Positions 34,310 through 41,457 of a stretch of DNA of 64,000 nt are shown here, piece by piece. The notes below the pieces were generated by a model. That model was not told the origin of the DNA and searched no databases. It worked only from the letters and a program-made list of their open reading frames with translations. Positions within the stretch are counted from its first letter, which is position 1. Each line of letters begins with the position of its first letter. The stretch lies in assembly GCF_030817475.1 (NCBI RefSeq), contig NZ_JAUSZJ010000002.1, forward strand, positions 6,524,626-6,588,625. Reading direction: 5' to 3'. The stretch comes from Streptomyces sp. V2I9. Its GTDB lineage: Bacteria; Actinomycetota; Actinomycetes; Streptomycetales; Streptomycetaceae. Position numbers and translations under genes: made by a program.

Positions 34310-35206
34310 TCACGCCTCTACGCACATCCCCTTGCGCAACTGCTGGACGATCCTGCTGAGCAGCCGCGACACGTGCATCTGGGACACGCCCAGCTCCGCG
34401 CCGATCTGCGACTGCGTCATCTCCGCCCCGAACCGCATCTGCACGATCCGGCGCTCCCGGTCGTCGAGCTGTTCCAGCAGCGGCGCCAGGGCGTGCAGGT
34501 TCTCGACGGCCTCCATGCCCGGGTCGGTCTCGCCCAGGATGTCGGCGTACGCACGCTGCTCCTGGCCCGAGTCGCTGTCGGCGGAGGGGGTGTCGAGCGA
34601 ACCGGCGGAGTAGCCGTTGGCGGCCACCAGGCCCTCGATGATCTCCTCCTCCGGGAGGTCGAGGTGGGCGGCGAGCTCCTTGACGGTGGGGTCGCGGTCG
34701 AGCTTCGCGGACAGCAGCTCCTTCGCCTTGGCGAGATCCACGCGCAGCTCCTGGAGGCGCCGCGGCACATGCACCGACCAGGTGGTGTCGCGGAAGAACC
34801 GCTTGATCTCGCCGACGATGTACGGCACGGCGAACGTGGCGAACTCCACCTCGCGCGACAGGTCGAACCGGTCGATCGCCTTGATCAGGCCGATCGTGCC
34901 GACCTGGATGATGTCCTCGGTGTCGTCGCCGCCCCGGTTGCGGAACCTGGATGCCGCGAACCGCACCAGGGAGAGGTTCATCTCGATCAGGGTGTTGCGC
35001 GCGTACTGGTGCTCGTGGGTGCCCTCCTCCAGGACCTGGAGCCGGTCGAAGAAGATCTTCGACAGGGCCCGCGCGTCCTGGGGGGCGATCTTCCCGGCGT
35101 CCTCGACCCGGGGAAGCTCTCCGGTGACGTCCGCCGTCCGCGCACCGGGCCGGTCGTCGCGCAGCGGCGTCGTCGTCCCGGCGGCCCGCACTGACATCGC
35201 CGTCAT
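34310..35206 (-). CDS. SigB/SigF/SigG-type stress sigma factor
   Basis: This 298-residue group 3 sigma factor directs RNA polymerase to stress or differentiation promoters. Region 2 spans about 65-135 (LVRFAASRFRNRG, DIIQVGTIGLIKAIDRFD), region 3 about 140-210, and region 4 ends in the HTH SQSQIGAELGVSQMHVSRLLSRI. It resembles sigmas that are held by HATPase anti-sigma factors. The start ATG at 35206 is preceded by TAGGAGGGTGAC. Its position next to a phosphatase, histidine kinase, regulator and HATPase on the same strand suggests they govern it. A T-rich stretch (35276-35306) lies in its upstream region. Confidence 0.93.
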   Translation of the reverse strand: MTAMSVRAAGTTTPLRDDRPGARTADVTGELPRVEDAGKIAPQDARALSKIFFDRLQVLEEGTHEHQYARNTLIEMNLSLVRFAASRFRNRGGDDTEDIIQVGTIGLIKAIDRFDLSREVEFATFAVPYIVGEIKRFFRDTTWSVHVPRRLQELRVDLAKAKELLSAKLDRDPTVKELAAHLDLPEEEIIEGLVAANGYSAGSLDTPSADSDSGQEQRAYADILGETDPGMEAVENLHALAPLLEQLDDRERRIVQMRFGAEMTQSQIGAELGVSQMHVSRLLSRIVQQLRKGMCVEA

Positions 35207-35486
35207 GGTGTCACCCTCCTACTGCTCAATGTGTCGGACCGTCGCCTGCCCCCTGATCGCGAAGTCATTCCTGTCTTCTTCGCTTTTTCTCCGTTCTTTT
35301 TCCACGCCCCCTTCTCCGGTGACTCCGGCGACCCGACGGCGCGGCGCAGGCGGTCACCGGGGTGGGGCGGATGGGCCTCGTACACCGCTCGAACGGAGCA
35401 GTGGCCCGCGCATGGCAGACTTGATCGGGGTGTTTCGGCCTGCGGTGAACCACGACCCGCGGCGAGAAGACGGCAGAGGAACGGCA

Positions 35487-36971
35487 ATGACGGTGACAGA
35501 GGACAGCCCGGAGGTCGCTCCGGGCGTCGAGGAGTTCGGTCCCGGGATCGACCCGGAGCGGCTGGCCGTCTGCCTGAGCGTGCTCGACGAGCTCGACCGG
35601 ATCGAGGTGGACCACCCGGATGCCATTCTCGTCCGCCGGGCCACCGCCGGGATCTACCGCACCGTGAAGCAGCGCCGACGCCAGGAGCGCCGCGCCGCGA
35701 AGACCGCCCACGACCGGGCCGTCACCGAGGCCACGGCGACCGGCTCGGCCGAGCGCATCGACGACGAGACGCAGGGCGTGCTGCCCTCCTCCTCCGCCCT
35801 GGGCGAGATCGCGGGCATCCTCCAGCGTCCCCGGTCCTGCTACATCTGCAAGACCCGGTACGTCGAGGTCGACGCGTTCTACCACCAGCTCTGTCAGCCG
35901 TGCGCCGCGGAGAACCGCGCCCGGCGCGACGCCCGCACCGACCTGACCGGACGCCGCGCGCTGCTCACCGGCGGCCGGGCGAAGATCGGCATGTACATCG
36001 CGCTGCGGCTGCTGCGCGACGGCGCGCACACCACGATCACCACCCGCTTCCCGAACGACGCGATCCGCCGCTTCAAGGCGATGGAGGACAGTGACGAGTG
36101 GATCCACCGGCTGAAGATCGTCGGCATCGACCTGCGTGACCCGGCCCAGGTCGTCGCGCTCGCCGATTCGGTCGCCGCCGAGGGGCCGCTCGACATCCTG
36201 ATCAACAACGCCGCCCAGACCGTGCGCCGCTCGCCGGGGGCCTACAGCGAACTGGTCAACGCCGAGTCGGCTCCGCTCCCGGCGGGCGAGCTGCCCGCCG
36301 CCGAGGTCATCGGCACCTTCAACAGCGGCACGGTCGACCGGGTCGCCGCGCTGCCCAGCGCCCGCAAGGAAGGGCTGAGCGCCCAGGAGGTCACGGACCT
36401 GGCCCTGGTCACCGGCTCCGCCTCGCCGGCCCGGATCGCCGCGGGTACCGCGATCGACGCGGGCGGCCTCGTCCCCGACCTCCACGACACCAACAGCTGG
36501 ATCCAGACGGTCGACGAGGTCGAGCCCATCGAGTTGCTGGAGGTCCAGCTCTGCAACTCCACCGCGCCGTTCATCCTCATCAGCCGGCTGCGTCCCGCCA
36601 TGGCCAGGACCGCCGCGAAGCACGCGTACGTCGTCAACGTCTCCGCGATGGAGGGCGTCTTCAGCCGCGGCTACAAGGGGGCGGGCCACCCGCACACCAA
36701 CATGGCCAAGGCCGCGCTCAACATGCTGACGCGCACCAGCGCCCAGGAGATGTTCGAGAAGGACGGCATCCTGATGACAGCCGTGGACACGGGCTGGATC
36801 ACCGACGAGCGCCCGCACCCGGACAAGATGCGTCTCGCCGAGGAGGGTTTCCACGCACCCCTCGACCTGGTCGACGGCGCGGCCCGCGTCTACGACCCGA
36901 TCGTGCGCGGCGAGAGTGGCGAGGCCCTGTACGGCTGTTTCCTCAAGGACTACGCCCCCGCGAACTGGTAG
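35487..36971 (+). CDS. Zinc-ribbon SDR-fold protein with altered active site
   Basis: This 494-residue protein joins an N-terminal region of about 150 residues to a Rossmann-fold SDR domain. The N-terminal part has a CxxC-x14-CxxC zinc site (Cys118, 121, 136, 139). The SDR part has the cofactor loop TGGRAKIG (161-168) and NNAA (240-243). The catalytic Ser is Ser386, but the YxxxK motif is replaced by Thr404-x3-Lys408, so the usual Tyr is missing, with Tyr396 the nearest candidate. About 100 residues inserted between the two SDR parts are also unusual. It starts at the ATG at 35487 after AGAGGAA and is divergent from the stress sigma gene. It may be a non-classical reductase or a regulator. 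Confidence 0.85.
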   Translation: MTVTEDSPEVAPGVEEFGPGIDPERLAVCLSVLDELDRIEVDHPDAILVRRATAGIYRTVKQRRRQERRAAKTAHDRAVTEATATGSAERIDDETQGVLPSSSALGEIAGILQRPRSCYICKTRYVEVDAFYHQLCQPCAAENRARRDARTDLTGRRALLTGGRAKIGMYIALRLLRDGAHTTITTRFPNDAIRRFKAMEDSDEWIHRLKIVGIDLRDPAQVVALADSVAAEGPLDILINNAAQTVRRSPGAYSELVNAESAPLPAGELPAAEVIGTFNSGTVDRVAALPSARKEGLSAQEVTDLALVTGSASPARIAAGTAIDAGGLVPDLHDTNSWIQTVDEVEPIELLEVQLCNSTAPFILISRLRPAMARTAAKHAYVVNVSAMEGVFSRGYKGAGHPHTNMAKAALNMLTRTSAQEMFEKDGILMTAVDTGWITDERPHPDKMRLAEEGFHAPLDLVDGAARVYDPIVRGESGEALYGCFLKDYAPANW

Positions 36972-37019
36972 CCCGAACGGGCTTGACCGCCCGTCGTTCT
37001 CCGTGCGGCAACCAGCAGG

Positions 37020-37050
37020 CCCGGTCCGGATGATGTCCGGGCCGGGTTTT
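37020..37050 (+). terminator. Intrinsic terminator after the zinc-ribbon SDR gene
   Basis: An 11-bp stem with one G-U pair (37020-37030 with 37036-37046), a 5-nt loop and a TTTT tract form a textbook terminator. Confidence 0.8.
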
Positions 37051-37330
37051 CGCTGTGCTCAGTGGCCGAAAGTGACCTACCGCACACGTTCCATCGAGCA
37101 TGGCGGCGCTCATTTGGTTACGCTGAGGCGAACGGACGTCATCGAGGGGCCCACGAAGGTTCCTCGACCGTCCTGGGACACGGCGGGTAACCCGGCCGCT
37201 GTCCCGCCCCGAACCGGCGCCACCGCGACCGATATCTCACCATCCCTGCCCCGCTCGGGGCGGTCGCGCTCCGGCATCGGTGCCGGAGCGCCGACGACGC
37301 CCCGAGTGACGCGACACAGAGGAGTGCGCG

Positions 37331-37507
37331 GTGACGACACCGGAACTGACCGAGCGCGAGATGCGCCCCGCCGAACGGACCCACGGACGGCCCGGCCGCC
37401 CCGAGAAGCTGCGGAACATCGAGGTCTGGGCGAGGTCCGCCCCGATCCGGCTGGCCGGATACGAGGACGACCTCGCCGAGCCGCACATCCTGCCCGGCAT
37501 CGACTGA
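37331..37507 (+). CDS. Orphan 58-residue peptide, possible RiPP-like precursor
   Basis: The GTG at 37331 is preceded by GAGGAG at 37317-37323 at ideal distance, so this short gene is very likely translated. The product begins MTTPELTEREMRPAERTHG, with a basic Arg/Pro-rich middle followed by IEVWARSAPIRLAGYEDD and a C-terminal LAEPHILPGID. The polar leader-like first half and the distinct conserved-looking C terminus resemble ribosomal peptide precursors, but no modification enzyme, protease or transporter is beside it. It could equally be a small regulatory protein. The function is unknown. Confidence 0.6.
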   Translation: MTTPELTEREMRPAERTHGRPGRPEKLRNIEVWARSAPIRLAGYEDDLAEPHILPGID

Positions 37508-37544
37508 GCCGCAGGACCGAGGCTCCACAGCCCCGGCCGAACGG

Positions 37545-38999
37545 TCAGCATTTCCCGCGGCCCGTCTCCCCGCCCTCCCGCTCCGGCGGCAGCGGCCGGG
37601 TGACGGGCCGCAGGAATTCCCGGACGTACGTACGGTGCCACCAGCAGCCGGTGGACCGCAGCTCCTCAAGCCCGGTGAACCGGTAGTGGAACACCCGCGC
37701 ACGTACCTGCCGGGGCGGCTCGTCGGGGAACGGGTTGTGCCCGAGCAGGCGGAGCGTGTCCCGGTCGCCCGCCAGCAGCCGCTCGGCGAACGGCCCGAAC
37801 CAGGGGCGGGCGTAGGCGGGGGAGAGCGCCGCGAACCACATCATCCAGTCGAGCCGCAGATGGTACGGGGCGACCGGGCGCGGCAGCCGCCGCGGATCAC
37901 CCGGCTTGCCCCGGAAGCCGTACTCCCGCCACTCGGCGTCGTCCCGGCCCGGCGGATCGGCGCTGCCCTCGACCACGACCTCCAGCCGCATGCGGCTGAT
38001 GGAGCCGAACGCCCCGTAGGTGTTGACCAGGTGCAGGGGGTCGTAGGACCGGTTCATCGCCTGTCGCCGCGACAACAGGTTGCGCGCCGGGCGGTAGCTG
38101 AGCACCAGGACCAGGGCGGTGACGGTGAGGACCACCACCGCGTACCAGAGGGGCGGATCGGTCTGCGCCGGCGGGGGCCCGGCCAGGAACGTCCAGTCGA
38201 TCGCGGAGAGCGCGAGGGCGATGGTGAGCCAGTTCAGCCAGGCGAAGTTCCCCGACAGGACCAGCCAGAGCTGGGTGAGGACCATCAGTCCGGCCGCCGC
38301 GCTCGCCACCGGCTGCGGGGTGAACAGCAGGAAGGGCACCAGCAGCTGCGTGACGTGGTTGGCTGCCGCCTCCACCCGGTGGACCGGCCGGGGGAGGTGG
38401 TGGAAGAACCAGCTGAGCGGCCCCGGCATCGGCTGGGTCTCGTGGTGGAAGTCGAGACACGTCAGCCTGCGCCAGCACGCGTCACCGCGGACCTTGATCA
38501 GTCCCGCGCCGAACTCCACCCTGAACAGCAGCCACCGCATCAGCCACAGGACCAGGACCGGCGCGCCCGTGTCCCCGGTGCCCAGGAAGACCGCCAGGAA
38601 CCCCGTCTCCAGCAGCAGCGACTCCCAGCCGAATCCGTACCAGACCTGCCCCACCTGGACGATCGACAGATACAGCACCCACGGCAGCGCCCAGAGCAGC
38701 ATGCCGCCCCACAAGGGCAACAGGCCGTCCACCCCGGCGAGCAGGGCCAGGGACAGGGCGCAGCCGCTCCAGGCGACGGCGGCGAAGAGGCGGTCCGAGT
38801 AGCGCAGCCGGAACAGCCCCGGAGCCGCCCGCCAGGGGGTGCGCCGCAGCAGCTCGGGCACGGGCAGCATGCCGCGCTCGCCGATCAGCGCCCGGAACTG
38901 CAGGGCGGCGGAGAGGAAGGCGGCCAGATAGACCACGGCCAGAGCTCGCTGGAAGATCAGCCGGCTCAGCCAGTAGCCCTCCGCGGTGAACCATTCCAT
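37545..38999 (-). CDS. Lipase maturation factor family membrane protein
   Basis: This 484-residue protein has about eight membrane segments in its first 330 residues and a soluble C-terminal part, as in the LMF1 family. Recognisable blocks are SYDPLHLVNTYGAFGSI, the EGSADPP region, WMMWFAALSPAYARPWF and NPFPDEPPRQVRARVFHYRF. Animal LMF1 assists lipase folding; bacterial members have unknown function. The start ATG at 38999 lies 34 bp inside the 3' end of the DUF1990 gene, so the two are coupled, and it is the last gene of the yndJ-DUF1990-LMF row. Confidence 0.88.
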   Translation of the reverse strand: MEWFTAEGYWLSRLIFQRALAVVYLAAFLSAALQFRALIGERGMLPVPELLRRTPWRAAPGLFRLRYSDRLFAAVAWSGCALSLALLAGVDGLLPLWGGMLLWALPWVLYLSIVQVGQVWYGFGWESLLLETGFLAVFLGTGDTGAPVLVLWLMRWLLFRVEFGAGLIKVRGDACWRRLTCLDFHHETQPMPGPLSWFFHHLPRPVHRVEAAANHVTQLLVPFLLFTPQPVASAAAGLMVLTQLWLVLSGNFAWLNWLTIALALSAIDWTFLAGPPPAQTDPPLWYAVVVLTVTALVLVLSYRPARNLLSRRQAMNRSYDPLHLVNTYGAFGSISRMRLEVVVEGSADPPGRDDAEWREYGFRGKPGDPRRLPRPVAPYHLRLDWMMWFAALSPAYARPWFGPFAERLLAGDRDTLRLLGHNPFPDEPPRQVRARVFHYRFTGLEELRSTGCWWHRTYVREFLRPVTRPLPPEREGGETGRGKC

Positions 39000-39568
39000 C
39001 TCTGCCAGTATCGGCGAGAGCCCGGCCGGGGGCCCCTCCGCGCGACCGCGCCGGGTCGGCCCCCGCCGACGATCCGGCGCAGCGCGCGGCCGAGGCGACG
39101 CGCGTACCAGAGCTGTACGCGCGGCACCAGCGGTCCGCCGAGCCGGGCGTACCAGGAGGCGGGACGGGAGAACGCCAGCACGGTGAACCACACGGTTCCG
39201 TCGTCCGCCAGGTCCACCACGAAGCACTCCTCGCCGCGCTCGGGATGTCCGGGCAGGGTGCCGTAGCCGAAGCCGGTGCGGCCCTCTTCCCCGTACGCCG
39301 TCCAGATCACCTCGCACGGGGCGGTGAGGCGCAGCGGGCCCGCGCCCAGGGAGACCCGGACGTGTCCGCCGGGCTCAGCGCGCCGGGCCGCAGCCTCGAC
39401 GCGGGCACCCGACGCGCGGTGCATGCGCCACTCGGTGATCGCCGCGCCGGCGGCGGCGAAGTCCGCCTCGCCGTGGCCGACGCGGGTGCGGTGGTGGAGA
39501 TGGTGGTAGTTCCGGGGCAGCGGGCCGAGGCGGGTCGCGCCGACCTCCGGGTAGGTGAGGGTGCTCAT
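38966..39568 (-). CDS. DUF1990 family protein
   Basis: This 200-residue cytosolic protein belongs to the DUF1990 family found in actinobacteria and plants, with unknown function. Typical blocks are the N-terminal RNYHHLHHRTRVG, the central APCEVIWTAYGEE, then GFGYGTLPGHPERGEECFVV and the following FSRPASWYARLGGP. The last 25 residues are basic. The ATG at 39568 overlaps the TGA of the disrupted yndJ-like gene as ATGA, an operon arrangement that has survived the decay of the first gene. Confidence 0.88.
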   Translation of the reverse strand: MSTLTYPEVGATRLGPLPRNYHHLHHRTRVGHGEADFAAAGAAITEWRMHRASGARVEAAARRAEPGGHVRVSLGAGPLRLTAPCEVIWTAYGEEGRTGFGYGTLPGHPERGEECFVVDLADDGTVWFTVLAFSRPASWYARLGGPLVPRVQLWYARRLGRALRRIVGGGRPGAVARRGPRPGSRRYWQRWNGSPRRATG

Positions 39569-40064
39569 GCGGTCCTGCCTTCGGTGTGGTTGTGGACGCT
39601 GCTGGGGGTTCGGACGGGGGCGTGGGTGCGGACGCGCCGCCAGGCCGGCAGTGAGCAGAGCGCGAAGCCCAGCGCGTTGCCGAGGCCGTGGGTGGCGGCC
39701 GTCCGGGTCAGGGTGGGTGGGGCAGTCCGGTCACCTCGCCCCCCGAACGCCCGCCCACCAGTGCGGTCGCGGCGACGGCCGGGGTGACCGGTGCGGTGAG
39801 CAGGGCGATCCCGGCGGGGTCGAGGTTTCGCCCGTGGACCGGGCGCGGGGCGTGCAGCGCCGGCAGGACGGCGCCCAGCGCGTAACAGCGGGCGAGGGCC
39901 GTGGCCGGGGCGCCGCGCGGCAGCCGGAGGGCGACCGCGCCCGGCGGGGCGAACAGGGGCCGGAGTCGGCGCACCCGGTCGAGCTCGCGCAGCTCGGTCG
40001 GCCGGAGCTCCGCCGGTACCACGAGCGTGCCCACCATGACATCGGCGTTGATCAATGCGAACAC
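39565..40064 (-). pseudogene. Disrupted yndJ-family membrane protein gene
   Basis: The frame from the ATG at 40064 begins like a YndJ-type protein (VMVGTLVVPAEL, RLRPLFAPPGAVALRLPRG, VTPAVAATALV) but stops at a TGA near 39708 just after TGLPHP. In the next frame the expected C terminus continues (TLTRTAATHGLGNALGF, then ALCSLPAWRRV) and ends at a TGA overlapping the DUF1990 start. A missing C in the run ccacccaccc explains the frameshift. A central block of about 100 membrane residues, expected in full-length relatives, is absent, indicating an internal deletion as well. The gene is thus broken twice. Confidence 0.7.
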
Positions 40065-40086
40065 GACGCCCCGCGACTCCCCGACG

Positions 40087-40098
40087 TGAACGTGTTCA
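40087..40098. promoter_or_regulatory. Operator copy 1, TGAAC-gt-GTTCA
   Basis: This 12-bp site is the core of the palindrome at 40126-40139 and lies 39 bp from it, immediately before the yndJ-like gene. Together the pair would bracket a minus-strand promoter, probably bound by a TetR- or MarR-type repressor. Confidence 0.55.
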
Positions 40099-40125
40099 AG
40101 TCATAGGCCGAGCGTAGAGGCTTTC

Positions 40126-40139
40126 TTGAACGTGTTCAA
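40126..40139. promoter_or_regulatory. Operator copy 2, TTGAAC-gt-GTTCAA
   Basis: This is a 14-bp site with perfect 6-bp arms, extended by one C/G pair at 40125 and 40140. It shares the gaacgtgttcaag word with the copy at 40087. Between them the minus strand reads CTATGAC, a possible -10 box. Confidence 0.6.
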
Positions 40140-40238
40140 GGCGAGGGGGGCGACCGGACGTCCGCTTGCGGGTCCGTGCTCGGTGCGGCACAGATGGTCA
40201 CACCCCGTTCGTTCTCCAGGGACAGGCAGGAGAGCTCT

Positions 40239-41327
40239 GTGCGCTCACCCAGACATTTCCGGCGGACCGCGCTCGCCGCGCTGTCCGCCGGGGTGCTGCT
40301 CGCCGTCGCGGGCTGTGCCGAGGGCGGCGACCGGACGGCGAAGGGCACCACGGGCACGGCGGAGGCCGAAGACGTCCTCCTCCAGCCGCTTGCGTCCCCC
40401 GGCCCCGGACCGTTCACCGCGTCCACGGCGCGGTCTCCGGCGTCCCCGACCGCCACCGCCACCCCGGACTCCGCCCCGCCCGCCGCCACCCGTACGGTCC
40501 ACCGGGTCTCCGGAACCGCTCCGGGGCTCTACGGCGGCAGCCGGTCCGTCGCCGCCTGCGACGTCGAGCGGCAGGCCGATCTGCTGACCGGCGACACGGG
40601 CAAGGCGCGCGCGTTCGCCGGCGTGTCCGACATCGAGGCCGTCCAGATTCCGGGCTACCTGAAATCCCTCACCCCGGTCGTCCTCAGCGTCGACACCCAG
40701 GTCACCAACCACGGCTACGGCGCCGGATCGGCCACCGCCTTCCAGGCCGTGCTCCAGGCGGGCACCGCCGTCCTCGTCGACAGCCGGGGGATGCCCCGCG
40801 TCCGGTGCGCCTGCGGCAATCCGCTGGGGCCGCCCGAGATCGCGGACGGGAAAGCCGCCCACCGGGGCGAGCGCTGGCCCGGCTACGACCCCGCGCGCCT
40901 CGCCGTCGTCGAACCCGGAGCCAGGGCGGCGACCAGTCTGATCATCGTCGACACCGACGACAACACCTGGATCCAGCGGGCCATGGGCGACAGCGGCGGC
41001 CGCGACCGCACCCCGGACGACCCGCCGCCCTTCGAGCCCGACGCCGACCTGCTCTTCCCGTCGCCGGGCCGCCCCACCGCATCGGCGCCCCCGGAGTCCG
41101 CGCCGTCCGACCCGGTCCCCTCCGTGCCGGAGGAGACGGACCCCGGTCCCGGAGAGCCGTCCGGCGATTCCGGGGACCCGCCGCCCGAAGGGCCGTGGGA
41201 GTACGAGGAGGGTGAACCGGACGTGGCGCCCGAGCCGACCCAGGTCTTCCCCGCCGAGCCGGACGAGCCCGCCCCGCCCGAGGAGGAGCCCATGGAAGCG
41301 GGCCTCGGCGACGCCCTCACCGGCTGA
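40239..41327 (+). CDS. DUF6777 domain lipoprotein
   Basis: This 362-residue protein is predicted to be exported and lipidated at Cys26 (LAVAGC), leaving it on the outer face of the membrane. After a Thr/Ala/Pro-rich stretch it has the DUF6777 block (about 105-260: GGSRSVAACDVERQADLL, IPGYLKSLTPVVLSVDT, RCACGNPLGPPE). The last 90 residues are Pro/Glu-rich and acidic. The GTG at 40239 follows AGGAGAG. A strong terminator at 41329 ends the unit. The function of the family is unknown; a wall- or stress-sensing role is possible. Confidence 0.82.
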   Translation: MRSPRHFRRTALAALSAGVLLAVAGCAEGGDRTAKGTTGTAEAEDVLLQPLASPGPGPFTASTARSPASPTATATPDSAPPAATRTVHRVSGTAPGLYGGSRSVAACDVERQADLLTGDTGKARAFAGVSDIEAVQIPGYLKSLTPVVLSVDTQVTNHGYGAGSATAFQAVLQAGTAVLVDSRGMPRVRCACGNPLGPPEIADGKAAHRGERWPGYDPARLAVVEPGARAATSLIIVDTDDNTWIQRAMGDSGGRDRTPDDPPPFEPDADLLFPSPGRPTASAPPESAPSDPVPSVPEETDPGPGEPSGDSGDPPPEGPWEYEEGEPDVAPEPTQVFPAEPDEPAPPEEEPMEAGLGDALTG

Positions 41328-41328
41328 C

Positions 41329-41370
41329 CCGGCCGTGCGGTCCGGCGCCCCGGCCGGACCGCACGGCCGG
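41329..41370 (+). terminator. Strong hairpin terminator after the DUF6777 gene
   Basis: An 18-bp perfect stem (41329-41346 with 41353-41370) with a 6-nt loop begins two bases after the stop codon. No T tract follows. Confidence 0.75.
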
Positions 41371-41457
41371 CCGACTCGGGGGAGGCGGCACCGGGCGGGA
41401 AGGGAGCGGCAGAAGCAGGCGGCATCGGACGAGAAGAATCTGACAAATGGTGGCAGA

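Noticed and set aside
35259..35288. Hairpin and T-rich tract on the plus strand upstream of the zinc-ribbon SDR
   Set aside because: It resembles an intrinsic terminator (gcgaag/cttcgc then TTTTT), but no plus-strand gene ends there; it could be part of the sigma-gene leader on the other strand, so it was not called.
35265..36854. Minus-strand open frame of 529 codons
   Set aside because: Antisense to the zinc-ribbon SDR gene, with Gly/Val/Arg-rich composition and no domain.
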